A DNA stretch of 64,000 nucleotides from CBDFKQ01 sp965248855 (lineage in GTDB: Bacteria > Bacteroidota > Bacteroidia > Cytophagales > 172606-1). The stretch spans positions 24,378 to 88,377 of the forward strand of contig CBDFKQ010000024.1 of NCBI GenBank assembly GCA_965248855.1. The letters are read 5' to 3'. The notes under the pieces were generated by a model, which saw only the letters and a list, made by a program, of their open reading frames with translations, did no database searches and was not told where the DNA came from. Positions 42,091 through 52,800 of the stretch are shown here, piece by piece. The number at the start of each line of letters is the position of its first letter. Within the stretch, counting starts at the first letter, position 1. Position numbers and translations under genes: made by a program.

Positions 42091-43443
42091 ATGAATAGTG
42101 CTTCAACTTCCCAAAAACGCATTTTGATTCTTGGAGCCGGTCGTTCCGCCACTTGTTTAATCGAACATTTGGCCCAGGAAGCTTTAAAAAATGATTGGCA
42201 ACTTACAGTCGGGGATTACGTTTTGTCGGTAGTAGAAAAAAAAACAGCGGCTTTTCCTCATGTTTCGGCAATTGAATTTGATGCCTTTGAACAGAAACAT
42301 CGCGAAAAATATATTTCTCAGTCTGATGTGGTAATATCTATGATGCCTACCACTTCTCATGGTTTAATTGCTAAAACTTGCATCAGGCTTGGCAAACATT
42401 TAATTACAGCTTCATACACAACTCCCGAAATTCAACAATTAAACACTGAAGCGCAAAAGAAAGGTGTCTTAATTTTAATGGAGATGGGCTTGGACCCCGG
42501 TATCGACCATATGTCGGCCATGTTGATGATTGATAAAATCAGATCGGCAGGTGGAAAAATAGAATCTTTCAAATCGTATAGCGGTGGTTTAATGACGCAG
42601 GAATCGGATAATACATGGGGGTATAAATTTACATGGAACCCTCGTAATGTTGTAATTGCAGGTCAGCAAACAGTTAAGTTTTTAGAAAACGGACATTTTA
42701 AATATATTCCGTATCACCAACTTTTCACGCGAACAGAACCTGTAAACATTACAACCTTACCCGAATTGGAAGTATATGCAAACAGAGATTCACTGCATTA
42801 TCAGGAAGTGTATGGTTTAAAAGAAATAAAAACATTGATAAGGGGCACATTACGAAAAAAAGGATATTGTGCCGCATGGAATGTGTTAATTAAATTAGGC
42901 TTAACTGACGATACATTTACCATCGAAAATTCTGCCGGAATGACGTATTTGGATTTTGTTAAATCTTTTCTGGATGAAGACCAACATGGTTTAACCATTG
43001 GAGAACAAATTGCAAAATATGTTGGTATGGATGTAAATTCGGAAGAAATGCAAAAATTTTTCTGGTTGGATATTTTAAATAAAGATAAAATAGAACTTAT
43101 CAATGCAAGCCCTGCAAGAATATTACAACACTATTTGGAAAAAAAATGGGCATTATCTCCCAATGATAAAGATATAGTGGTGATGTACCATCAAATGGAT
43201 TATATTACTTTATACGGAAAAAAGAAAACGCTGATATCAAACTTATTTGTAAAAGGTGATGATGCTTTAAGAACCGCAATGGCAAAATCAGTAGGACTGA
43301 ATGTAGCTATCGCCTGTAAATTATTAATGCAGGGAAAAATTACTTTACGTGGTGTTCACATCCCCGTTAGTCGCGAAATATACGTACCTGCCTTAGCAGA
43401 ATTATCGCAATTGGGTTTTGTTTTTGAAGAAAGGGAGATTTAA
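42091..43443 (+). CDS. Saccharopine dehydrogenase-like oxidoreductase
   Basis: The 450-residue protein opens with an N-terminal Rossmann fold (ILILGAGRSATCLIEHLA). It then has VVISMMPTTSHGLIAKTCI, HLITASYTTPEIQ and EMGLDPGIDHMSAML, which match the Sacchrp_dh NADP and C-terminal domains of Lys9-type enzymes (saccharopine to glutamate plus aminoadipate semialdehyde). The family link is firm; whether it acts in lysine degradation here is inferred. A strong terminator follows. Confidence 0.88.
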   Translation: MNSASTSQKRILILGAGRSATCLIEHLAQEALKNDWQLTVGDYVLSVVEKKTAAFPHVSAIEFDAFEQKHREKYISQSDVVISMMPTTSHGLIAKTCIRLGKHLITASYTTPEIQQLNTEAQKKGVLILMEMGLDPGIDHMSAMLMIDKIRSAGGKIESFKSYSGGLMTQESDNTWGYKFTWNPRNVVIAGQQTVKFLENGHFKYIPYHQLFTRTEPVNITTLPELEVYANRDSLHYQEVYGLKEIKTLIRGTLRKKGYCAAWNVLIKLGLTDDTFTIENSAGMTYLDFVKSFLDEDQHGLTIGEQIAKYVGMDVNSEEMQKFFWLDILNKDKIELINASPARILQHYLEKKWALSPNDKDIVVMYHQMDYITLYGKKKTLISNLFVKGDDALRTAMAKSVGLNVAIACKLLMQGKITLRGVHIPVSREIYVPALAELSQLGFVFEEREI

Positions 43444-43464
43444 GATTATAAATAATTTATTTAC

Positions 43465-43500
43465 AAAATGGAATAAGATAATCTTATTCCATTTTTTTTT
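43465..43500 (+). terminator. Intrinsic terminator
   Basis: AAAATGGAATAAGA (43465-43478) pairs with TCTTATTCCATTTT (43482-43495), a 3-nt loop between them, in a continuous T run. It follows the saccharopine dehydrogenase gene. Confidence 0.92.
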
Positions 43501-43559
43501 ATCCTTACGGTTTATAATTTTTAATCATCATTAAAGAAAATAAAACAATATTTCTTTTT

Positions 43560-44480
43560 TCAATTGAACGACTGCCTAAATTCCAAGGGTGAAAAATTAG
43601 TTTTCGTTTTAAATAGTTTGCTAAACGACTGTGAATGTTCAAACCCCAGATTATATGCAATTTCACTTATTGATAAATCAGTAGTAGATAATTTTTCTTT
43701 CGCCTTTTCAATCAATTTATTATGAATGTGTTGTTGTGTGCTTTGGCCGGTTAATGTTTTAAGTAAGCCACTTAAATAACTTGATGAAACATTTAGAGAT
43801 TCTGATATGTATTGAACAGAAGGCACTCCTTTTTTTTCTAAAGCATCGCTGTTAAAATATTTTTCCAGCATATCTTCAAGCCGATTAAGGATTTGATGGT
43901 TAGATATTTTTCTGGTGATGAATTGTCGTTGATAAAACCTTTCAGAATACGTGAGCAATAATTCTAATTGTGCGATAATTACACTTTGACTAAATTTATC
44001 AATATTAGAATGGTACTCATGCTCAACATTTTGCATAATTGCAATTATAATTGCTTCTTCTTTCTCCGAAAGATATAAAGCCTCATGTACTGAATAGCTA
44101 AAATATTCGTAATACCTTATTGTTTTGGCCAAAGGCATATTCCACAAAAAATCCGGATGAACAAGCAACAACCATCCCGAATGATTTATTTTTTCATTTT
44201 TATTAACTTCAATTCCAAAAACTTGACCCGGTGCAATAAAAAACATAACTCCTTCATCAAAATCATACTCTTGCTGACCGTATTTTATTTTTGCATTAAA
44301 ATTTCTTTTAAGTGAAATAGAATAAAAATCAAATATTAAACTTATCGATTCATTATAAGGCAATTGCTTAATAGATTCAAAATTTATTACACTAATTAAG
44401 GGATGTTCCGGTTTAGGAAGCCCCTTAAACTTATGATATTCGCTTATCGATTTTATTCTTAAAAGTTCTGTACTCGCCAT
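43560..44480 (-). CDS. AraC-family transcriptional regulator
   Basis: The 306-residue protein has an N-terminal cupin-like sensor (about 30-170, FDEGVMFFIAPGQVFGIEV) and a C-terminal AraC DNA-binding domain (about 205-305: VQYISESLNVSSSYLSGLLK, TDLSISEIAYNLGFEHSQSF, then NFSPLEFRQSF). It follows the NmrA-type gene by 11 bp on the same strand, so the pair is probably one transcript and the regulator likely controls it. Confidence 0.92.
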   Translation of the reverse strand: MASTELLRIKSISEYHKFKGLPKPEHPLISVINFESIKQLPYNESISLIFDFYSISLKRNFNAKIKYGQQEYDFDEGVMFFIAPGQVFGIEVNKNEKINHSGWLLLVHPDFLWNMPLAKTIRYYEYFSYSVHEALYLSEKEEAIIIAIMQNVEHEYHSNIDKFSQSVIIAQLELLLTYSERFYQRQFITRKISNHQILNRLEDMLEKYFNSDALEKKGVPSVQYISESLNVSSSYLSGLLKTLTGQSTQQHIHNKLIEKAKEKLSTTDLSISEIAYNLGFEHSQSFSKLFKTKTNFSPLEFRQSFN

Positions 44481-44491
44481 TTTTTAGGTAT

Positions 44492-45391
44492 TTATATTTG
44501 TTTATAAACTCCTGCAAACTCTAATGCAAAATCTTTTAGCTTTTCTTTACCCATTACCTGTGGCCTATTTTGATAGTAATCATGGAAAAATTCTCCGGTA
44601 TGAATGCTATGCTGCATTTCAACCAAACCGGCAGCAATATTTGGGTTCATTCCAATTGTTTCCAAATTACTTTGCATTTGTGCGTTGGTTATGGTTATCC
44701 ATTTTAAGTCCGGCTTTCCGATAGCTTTACCTAATATACTTGCCACTTCATTGCAGGTTTGTTCTTCACTTGCCACATATCGAACTTTGGTACCAACAAG
44801 CGGCGTAACAATTTCATCGGCAATAGCAGTTGCAATATCTAATGGAGATACCCATGATACCTTATCATCATCTCCATAGTTTGATGCGATGACATCAGTG
44901 TTTTTTATAACATGTAAAAAAGCATATAAATTGTAGAAAAAAGATGTAGGTCTCATGAATGTAATAGACCCATCAGGCAGATTAGTGCTGAGTATATTCT
45001 CTACTTCACGATGGTCAAGTATAATACCCGTACCTTTATCTAAATGTGCTCCTATGCTGCTAAGATGAACCACTCGCTTTATACCTGCACTTTGAATGGC
45101 TTGTACATAATTTTTACCTATCTTATGAATAAATGCACTCAGGTCAAGTTTATGATCGAAAAAATCATTTGGTGGCACCATAGTGTACACTGCATCAGCA
45201 CCGGTAAAAGTATGTTTAAGAAAATCAACATCTTCAAGTGAACCAATAGCAGCGGTAGCACCCAACGCTTCAATGGCTTTTTGTTTCTCAGGCTTGCTAC
45301 TGATTACTGTAATGTCATGACCTTTATATTCTAATTCTTCTGTAAGTGGTTTACTGATATGCCCTAACGAACCTGTGATTACAATTTTCAT
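44492..45391 (-). CDS. NmrA-family NAD(P)-binding protein
   Basis: The 299-residue atypical short-chain dehydrogenase opens IVITGSLGHISKPLTEELEY, which resembles the G-x-x-G-x-x-G motif with substitutions. Later come AVYTMVPPNDFFDH, HLSSIGAHLDKGTGI and TFMRPTSFFYN. Relatives act as redox sensors or quinone reductases. The Tyr-x3-Lys catalytic pair of classical SDRs is not seen. It is followed at once by an AraC regulator gene. Confidence 0.85.
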   Translation of the reverse strand: MKIVITGSLGHISKPLTEELEYKGHDITVISSKPEKQKAIEALGATAAIGSLEDVDFLKHTFTGADAVYTMVPPNDFFDHKLDLSAFIHKIGKNYVQAIQSAGIKRVVHLSSIGAHLDKGTGIILDHREVENILSTNLPDGSITFMRPTSFFYNLYAFLHVIKNTDVIASNYGDDDKVSWVSPLDIATAIADEIVTPLVGTKVRYVASEEQTCNEVASILGKAIGKPDLKWITITNAQMQSNLETIGMNPNIAAGLVEMQHSIHTGEFFHDYYQNRPQVMGKEKLKDFALEFAGVYKQI

Positions 45392-45571
45392 ATTTGTGTT
45401 TTATTTTATTTGATATTTCAAAGTTCAGTAAAAATAAATAAACAGATGTAACCTAATCTACTATTGTTGTAGTCAAAATAATTTTTATTTTTTATTAATT
45501 ATAGCAGATAAATTAAAATTATGGATTTTGAAAATACAGAATAATTCGACTTTGAAAGAGTAGAATTTAGA

Positions 45572-47047
45572 TTATTTTAAATATAAACCATCACCGTTAT
45601 TTCCCATATATCCTCCCCATTTAACATATTCTTTTACAAGTCCTTTAATTGTATTTTTTTTAAATGTTATAAAAGATTGTTTTTTATGAGAAAAAGTTTC
45701 AGGATTATCCTTTTCTTCTGCAAAAGAGCAAGAATATACTATATCAACGCTCCCATCATTATCAATATCATTTATCAAAGGTGTACCGGCCCAATTAATC
45801 CCTTGTATTGAATCGCCAATGCGGTTCATTTTATTATTATAAAAATCAAATACTATTAATTTTTGAAAAGGATGCTGTTCGTATTTTTTTGTAAAAGCTT
45901 TATAATTTATATTTAATAAAATATCATCGTGTCCATCTTTATTATAATCGAGGCAAAGTGGTGATGAATAAGAAAAATTACCGATCTGATATTTTTTAAT
46001 AATCTTACCTGTTTTTCCATTTACCAGAATTTGAACTGCATTTAGAAAATTTGGCCATATACCTATAGCATAATTACAAAAAAAATCAGGTATGTCATCA
46101 TCTGTGAAATTACCAATGCATGGCGATGTATATGCTTCCGCAAAAGGAATAGAAACTTCCCAAAGTTTTATTTTATCAGCACCGTCAATAGCTATTAACT
46201 TTCCATTTGCCACATTACATATAATATCCCTAATGCCATCTTTATTAATATCGACCAATATTGGAGGCCCTACAAATCCTTTATCTTTGCTTTCGGCAAG
46301 TACTTCAGCCTTACTAATATCGTTCTTTAACAAATGCGGCAATGTAGTCTTATACAAATGACCTCCTATTGTTTCCCCACCGGAACCAAAAATAATTTTA
46401 TAGATTCCCTGTTCTTTGTACACAACTACCGACATGTAAGTTTCTTTTCCATCGGGCATTGGAGCCTGCGATATAATTTTTCCGGTTAAACCACTAATGA
46501 TAAGAAGCTTTCCACATGGGCGGTTTTTATTATCCGGCAATAATGTTGCATCTCCGCCGTTTGAAACCAGAATGTCATTAAGTCCATCTTTATCCTGATC
46601 AGGGATAAATTGTGGGTTAGTGAAATTAAACCATCCATATTTTTTCGGCAAAAAAGGATCTCCGGTTTTAAAAAACTCCCATATCACTTTACCGGAAATT
46701 CCATCGATAGCTTTTAATTCTGCAGATCTTCCACCAATGAAAACATCTTTTGTTCCATCATTATTAATATCCATAAATATTGCTGAACCTACCATTTGGT
46801 TTCGACCCGGAACATGCCATAACATATCCCCTGTTTTACCATTAAGTGCAATAACAGCTGTATCATTAGGTTGCCACTCCATTGCGCCTGTTCCAACAAC
46901 GATATCCAACACTCCGTCAGCATTTAAATCAATTGCCCTTGGAGATGAGAATGATCCTATATGGTTGAGATTACTATTCCAGTTATTGTTATTTTCCCCA
47001 TTACAACCGAACAATAGTATGAAAAAGCAAAAAATATTTTTCTTCAT
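45572..47047 (-). CDS. FG-GAP/beta-propeller lipoprotein
   Basis: The protein has 491 residues from the ATG at 47047 and a lipoprotein signal (lipobox LLFGC, Cys about 14). The body is a beta-propeller of FG-GAP/VCBS-type repeats with calcium-binding-like DxNxDG loops: DLNADGVLDIVVG, DINNDGTKDVFIG, DQDKDGLNDILV, DINKDGIRDIICN, DYNKDGHDDILLN and DIDNDGSVDIVY. Interleaved LNGKTGDMLWHVPG and IDGISGKVIW units look like PQQ-type propeller blades. It is probably attached to the outer membrane or cell surface and binds glycan or protein. It follows the sus-type operon behind a strong terminator. Confidence 0.85.
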   Translation of the reverse strand: MKKNIFCFFILLFGCNGENNNNWNSNLNHIGSFSSPRAIDLNADGVLDIVVGTGAMEWQPNDTAVIALNGKTGDMLWHVPGRNQMVGSAIFMDINNDGTKDVFIGGRSAELKAIDGISGKVIWEFFKTGDPFLPKKYGWFNFTNPQFIPDQDKDGLNDILVSNGGDATLLPDNKNRPCGKLLIISGLTGKIISQAPMPDGKETYMSVVVYKEQGIYKIIFGSGGETIGGHLYKTTLPHLLKNDISKAEVLAESKDKGFVGPPILVDINKDGIRDIICNVANGKLIAIDGADKIKLWEVSIPFAEAYTSPCIGNFTDDDIPDFFCNYAIGIWPNFLNAVQILVNGKTGKIIKKYQIGNFSYSSPLCLDYNKDGHDDILLNINYKAFTKKYEQHPFQKLIVFDFYNNKMNRIGDSIQGINWAGTPLINDIDNDGSVDIVYSCSFAEEKDNPETFSHKKQSFITFKKNTIKGLVKEYVKWGGYMGNNGDGLYLK

Positions 47048-47069
47048 TTGATTTAAATTTATAAACAAA

Positions 47070-47118
47070 TTTAAATCAAAAAAGTCCGGTAAATATTACC
47101 GGACTTTTTTGATTTAAA
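47070..47118. terminator. Bidirectional terminator with 23-bp perfect stem
   Basis: Left arm 47070-47092 and right arm 47096-47118 are perfectly complementary across 23 bp around a 3-nt loop. The core is GTCCGGTAA/TTACCGGAC and each outer part carries A6/T6 runs. It ends the susC-susD-fasciclin transcript (minus strand), 18 bp past its stop. Confidence 0.93.
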
Positions 47119-47136
47119 AACATAATTTATGACTCT

Positions 47137-48279
47137 TTATGGTTTTTTTGGAATCAATACTCCATCCATTTCATAAAGTACCCCATTTGTGGCTCCTAAA
47201 CCTGGTCTATTCATTAAATCAACGAAACCCATTGAAGAGATAGTTAAAGGTGTATAAGCGTCAAGTTTAAACTTTGTGGCATCATTGTTATATTTTTTTA
47301 ATGAATCTGCAATCATTTTATCCCTAATTTTAGCTTTTAACTGTTCTGAATCAGAGGTTAATACAAATTTATTATCAGCAAAAGTTTCTTTAAAACCATG
47401 ATTGGTCAATAAATTTGGTAATGAATCAACTGAAGCTGACAAAGATCCTTTAAACTTTGAATCACTTGCTATAAAACCGGGTGTTACATCAGGTAAAAAT
47501 ATCCTTCCATTAATGATATGATAATTAAGTAAATTAGCAAGAGTATCAGGTTTTGCTAAAGTAATTTTTAAGGCATCAATATTATATTTGGCAAATGCAT
47601 CATTCGTTGGAGCGAATATAGTTATAGGACCAGGTGAAGATAGAACTGATGTTAAACCGGCCTTATTCAAAGCTTGTAAAAACAAGCTGAATTTTGGATT
47701 TGCCTGAACAATAGTTAACAGATCAGAAGTCAATGGCATATTTACAGCATCTACCCTATGAACAACACCATTTGTAGCCATTATATCAGGAAAATCCGAC
47801 CTTACACCATTTAAAGCTATACCATAAGACACTGATGTACCATCCGATAACTTACCATAAGTATAATTAGTAATATATGCCTTACCACCTAAAGTTGTAA
47901 TTTCCGTATTTACACCAACTGGAAAATCTTTAGTTTTCAGCGCTGAACTAATTATGTGATACTTAATTAAATTGGCCAACATTGTTGGATCCATATTCAC
48001 AACTTTAGCAGAATCAAGGCCATACGACTTAAAAGCAGCGTTATTGGGTGCAAATACCGTAAAACTTCCTGCTGCAAGAGTGGATGTTAAATTGGCCTTA
48101 TTAATAGCATTAAAAAATATGCTAAAATCGGCATCAGAGCCCAATAGATCTATAATACTTTTTAAAGGTACAGTAGATGGATCAGGATCGACAGTATTTT
48201 TTTTACAGGATGCAAAAAACAAAAGCCCTGCCATTAAAACTGTGGCGAAACTGTATATATATTTTTTATTTTTTTTCAT
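47137..48279 (-). CDS. Fasciclin-domain (FAS1) lipoprotein
   Basis: The protein has about 380 residues, with a lipobox at LLFFASC. Two FAS1 domains follow (about 40-175 and 180-378). Each opens with a LLxxDADFSIF- or VQANPKFSLF-like stretch and contains the H1/H2 signatures FTVFAPNNAAF, FAPTNDAFAKY, IKYHIIS and LNYHIINGRI. FAS1 domains mediate adhesion at the cell surface. It follows susD by about 20 bp and is followed by the 23-bp terminator, so it is the third gene of a sus-type operon. A second start at 48291 is possible. Confidence 0.9.
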   Translation of the reverse strand: MKKNKKYIYSFATVLMAGLLFFASCKKNTVDPDPSTVPLKSIIDLLGSDADFSIFFNAINKANLTSTLAAGSFTVFAPNNAAFKSYGLDSAKVVNMDPTMLANLIKYHIISSALKTKDFPVGVNTEITTLGGKAYITNYTYGKLSDGTSVSYGIALNGVRSDFPDIMATNGVVHRVDAVNMPLTSDLLTIVQANPKFSLFLQALNKAGLTSVLSSPGPITIFAPTNDAFAKYNIDALKITLAKPDTLANLLNYHIINGRIFLPDVTPGFIASDSKFKGSLSASVDSLPNLLTNHGFKETFADNKFVLTSDSEQLKAKIRDKMIADSLKKYNNDATKFKLDAYTPLTISSMGFVDLMNRPGLGATNGVLYEMDGVLIPKKP

Positions 48280-48299
48280 AATATTAAACATAATTTAAA

Positions 48300-49832
48300 T
48301 TAATAATTAGGATTCTGTTTCATACCGGGGGTTAAGTCAAGCTCAGCCTGTGGAATAGGCAGCAATTCATGTTTGCCTACTACAAATTTATTTCCCAATA
48401 CAGTTTTTGCTATTCCCCAACGAACTAAATCTTTCCTTCTAACTTGCTCACACCATAATTCAAAGCGTCTTTCATTTACTATGGCAGTAAATAAAGAACC
48501 GGGATCAGATGCTCCACAGCCAGGCAGGCCAACTCTGGCTCTAACCTGATCTACCGCTGCAACTGCAGCAGGGTCGAATGCAGTTCCATTTCCACCTGCA
48601 GGTGCATTGAGAGCTTCTGCATACATTAATAGAACATCTGCATATCGTATAACACGCATATTTATATTTGAACCTTGATAATTTTGTTGATCAGTACCGG
48701 CACTGTATGAAGAACCCAAATTGGAATATTTTTTGTGTTGCCAGTCAGTTCTCTTGTATAGCGTGGCAACTTTACCGGGATAGAAAGTACTACCGGGGCC
48801 AAACATATTCATTCTTTTTCGTGGATCTGAATCCGGGTAAGCGCCTACAATATCAACGGATGGACTCGTATTTCCAAATTCTGTAAAAGCATACTCAATA
48901 GCCCTAAATGTACCTTCACCGGGTGCATTACTACCGTCCTGACCCCACGTATTAGATCCACCTGTCCTTTCTAATCCGGCAAAAGATATTTCAAAAAGTG
49001 ATTCCTTATTAAACTCCACATATGAACCATCATCATCACTTAGTTCAACAAAATTATCTCTATAATTTTTCATTAATCCCAATTTTGAAGGGTTGGCATT
49101 TGAATAATCTATAATTTCTTTAAACTTAGCCGCTGCCTGAGGGTATTTTTTCTGATATAAATAAGTCTTTCCCAATAAGGCCTTGGCAGACCATTTTGTA
49201 GCTCTACCTTTGTCATCACTGTAACTATCCGGAAGAATGGTTTCAGCATCTTGCAAATCTTTTTCAATATGCTCCCAAACTTTATCTGCCGGTGTCCTAT
49301 CCATAGGGATTAAATCATTTGCCGAACCATTCACTTTTGTACGTAATGGTACAGCTCCAAAATTAGCAACTAAGTCAAAATAGTAAAGCGAGCGCAAAAA
49401 CTTAGCTTCACCTCTAATCCTTACTACTTTAGCTGTTGTAGAATCTTTTAAAGTACCAAGATTTGTTATGGTATAATTTGCACGCTCTATTCCTCTGTAA
49501 CAGCCTTTATACAAATCAGATATAGTTTCACTCCCTGCATTGAAAGAATAGGAAGTAAGTGTTTGTCCATCAGCATATAAAGGATCGTTTCCTTTTATAT
49601 CATCACTTAATAAATCAAAAAGAAAAAAATATTTTCTACCCCAAAGTTCCAAGCGCTGGGATGCCCCATAAGCAGAATTTAAGGAAGCCAATGCATCATC
49701 TTCAGTTTTAAAAAATGAATCAGTAGATAATTGATTGGGGTTTACTTTATCTAAAAAACCTTGTTTGCAACTCCAAAAAGTAGCAAAAACAAATACAAGG
49801 GTTAATATTATTTTATGATGTATCTTTTGCAT
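48300..49832 (-). CDS. SusD/RagB-family nutrient-binding lipoprotein
   Basis: The 510-residue lipoprotein (lipobox FWSC) has SusD family blocks: NQLSTDSFFKTEDDALASLN, AEAKFLRSLYYFDLVANFGA (TPR-like core), WSAKALLGKTYLYQKKYPQA, LLMYAEALN, VNERRFELWCEQVRRKDLVR and the C-terminal LLPIPQAELDLTPGMKQNPNY. SusD proteins sit on the outer membrane as a lid on the SusC transporter and bind the imported ligand. The ligand is not identifiable. It is 19 bp after susC. Confidence 0.95.
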   Translation of the reverse strand: MQKIHHKIILTLVFVFATFWSCKQGFLDKVNPNQLSTDSFFKTEDDALASLNSAYGASQRLELWGRKYFFLFDLLSDDIKGNDPLYADGQTLTSYSFNAGSETISDLYKGCYRGIERANYTITNLGTLKDSTTAKVVRIRGEAKFLRSLYYFDLVANFGAVPLRTKVNGSANDLIPMDRTPADKVWEHIEKDLQDAETILPDSYSDDKGRATKWSAKALLGKTYLYQKKYPQAAAKFKEIIDYSNANPSKLGLMKNYRDNFVELSDDDGSYVEFNKESLFEISFAGLERTGGSNTWGQDGSNAPGEGTFRAIEYAFTEFGNTSPSVDIVGAYPDSDPRKRMNMFGPGSTFYPGKVATLYKRTDWQHKKYSNLGSSYSAGTDQQNYQGSNINMRVIRYADVLLMYAEALNAPAGGNGTAFDPAAVAAVDQVRARVGLPGCGASDPGSLFTAIVNERRFELWCEQVRRKDLVRWGIAKTVLGNKFVVGKHELLPIPQAELDLTPGMKQNPNY

Positions 49833-49851
49833 AATTAATTTTCTTTTAAAG

Positions 49852-52800
49852 TTAAAATCCTACTTGTATACCTACTAAAAATGTTTTTGGTATTGGATAA
49901 CTTGCATTATCTATATTACGGTTTAAGTTTGAAGTTCCGTTATAATTGTTTACATCGGCGTACGAAGCTCCAACTTCAGGATCATAACCGTTATATTTTG
50001 TAAAAGTTAAAAGGTTACTACCTGTAACATAAAGTCTTAAAGTAGAAACACTATGCAGTTTATTTAAAAATAATTGATTAAAGTTATAAGCAAGTGTCAG
50101 GTTTTTAAGCCTTAAATATGAACCGTTCTCAATATATCTGTTGGAAATCTGAGTATTGTTCGCATCGGCTGCATTTGCCCTGGGTACAACTCCATTACCG
50201 GGTGTATTTTCAGAAATATATCTATTAAGGGTATGATTATCATAATTAAAATTACGTTGCATCCCTTCTGTCCAATACCTGGCAAGGTTAAAGATTTGTG
50301 AGCCTTGCACACCTTGGAACTGAATTTGCAATTCCAAACCTTTATAACCGGCACGGCCATAGAAACCGTAAGAAAAATTTGGGAAAGGAGAACCAATATA
50401 AGCCCTATCATTTGCGGCATCTATTTTCCCGTCTTTATTCAAATCCTTAAATTTTATATCGCCCGGTTTTAATACTGCACCTCCATAAGTAGAACCTGAA
50501 TTCCCGTCCTTGGCATCATTATAATATATTTCAGTATTATTTTGTAAAACCTTCTCAACAACCAATCCATAGAATTCGCCTACTGAATGACCTGCTTCTG
50601 TACGTGTTATCGACCTGTTACCACCACTTGAACCATCAAAACCTCCAGGAATAAATGATTTATCTCCAATAACTTCAACTACTTTATTCCTAATAAAAGT
50701 CATATTACCGCCTAGCGCCCATGTAAGATCGCCAGATTTATCTTGATATGTAGTTGCTATCTCAACACCTTTATTATTGATTTTACCCACATTGGTAGTT
50801 GGCGGGCCATCATAACCTGTTGATACTGGAATAGGTGTAGTTAATAAGATGTCACTAGTGGTTTTACTAAAATAATCAACTGTAAAATTTACTTTATTGT
50901 TTAAGATAGATAAATCCAGCCCTATATTTGATGAGGTTGTAGTTTCCCACCTGATTTTGCTATTTGCAGCGTCAGTTAATGTACCGCCTGTTGATAAGGA
51001 ACTACCATTACCAAAGGGATAAACAGGATAACTATTAATAACTGCCCTGTATCGATAATCCCCTATATCTTGGTTACCAATCCTTCCCCAACCAGCCCTT
51101 AAAAATAAATTACTTATAAAAGATATATTCTTTACAAACTCTTCCTGACTTAACCTCCATCCTACAGAGGCTGATGGGAATGTACCGTATAAATAGTCTT
51201 TACCAAACCTTGATGAACCATCTCTCCTAATGTTGGCAGTTACATAAAACCTCTTATCAAATTCATAATTAATTCTGCCAAGTATACCCAATTGAGAGCT
51301 ATTATAACTACTACCCTCGTAAGCTAACGCATTTTTCCCAGCGCTGGCCACTCGTATTAAATCACCAACAGGAAATGTGTTTTTTGTAGCACTAAAACCA
51401 CTGTATAATCCTTGACGTGCTACATAACCGACCAAAACATTAAATTTATGTTTGCCAAAAGTTTTTTCATAATTTAAAGTATTTTCAGCAAGCAAGCCAA
51501 ATGATCTATCATTGTTTTCGTATAATTGAGCTAAAGGTCTGTAATCGGAACTACTGGATTTATAAACAGGGTCATAATTGCTTCTATGGCCAATATTCAT
51601 ATCCCCTCCTAAATTAAGTTTGTATTTTAAGCCCGGAATAATTTCATACTCAGCAAATATTGACGCGATCCCCAAGTAGTTTGTAAGTTGATGATTATTG
51701 ATGATCAAATCGCGCAATGGATTACCTGCATCCTGTCCATCCCTCGCCCGTTCATTACCATTAAAGCCAAATGTATAAGAAGGGTCATAATTATAAACTG
51801 CCAAAGTTGGAGAGGCTTTTGTTAAACTGGTTGTAGAGCCACCTTGCCTTCCACCGTTGTTATCAAGCCGTTTTTCCTGTGCAAAGTAAACATTCGTTCC
51901 GAATGTTAATTTATTAAATTTAACATCACCATTAAGCCTTAATGACATTCTTTCGAAGCCGGTTCCTTTTAATATACCATCCTGATTTAAATAACCTAAA
52001 GAAAGCAATATCCTTGAGTTATCGTTTCCCGCTGAAACGGTAAGGTTATGGTTACGAGTCATTGCGGTTCTATATACCTGCCTTTGCCAATCAGTATTTA
52101 TTTCTTTCCCTTTTTGATCACCTGTTCCATTAGTGGAATCATATCTGGGCAAATTATTTAAATCCGTTAATGATGGAACCCTTTCTGAACCAACCGGAAC
52201 AATATTACCGGGTTTACCACTTAGAAAATTATTAAAATTATTATCGATAGTGTTGTTATCCTTTGCATTGTTACTTACAGTTGCAAAATCCCTGTTACCC
52301 AATAAATCTAAGTAATGGCGTGGTGTTTGCTGACCCCAATAGCTATCCAATGTAACTGTAGGCTTGCCTGATTTTGCTCTTTTTGTAGTTATAATTACAA
52401 CACCATTTGCACCTAAAACCCCATAAATTGCTGAAGCCGATGCATCTTTTAATACATCTATTGAAGCAATATCATTTGGGTTGAGGCTATTAATATTACC
52501 GGGATAATATCCATCAATAACATATAAAGGTTCTGTACTGTTAGTTGTACCTACCCCACGTATATTAATTTTAACACCGGTACCGGGTAATCCGGAATTA
52601 GACTGCACATCTACTCCTGCTATTCTTCCCTGTAAAGCCTGATCGGCTGTTTGAATGGGTACATCCCTGATTGTTTTAACATCGACAGAACCAATTGAAC
52701 CTGTTACATCCTTACGCTCTTGAGTACCATATCCTACTACTACTACTTCACTTAATGTTTTCACATCCGGCAGCAAAGAGACATCAATTACACTTCTGTT

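Noticed and set aside
43560..45391. Novel defence or toxin module in the NmrA/AraC pair
   Set aside because: Both proteins fit common families and a regulator-target pair, with no toxin, nuclease or abortive-infection domain.
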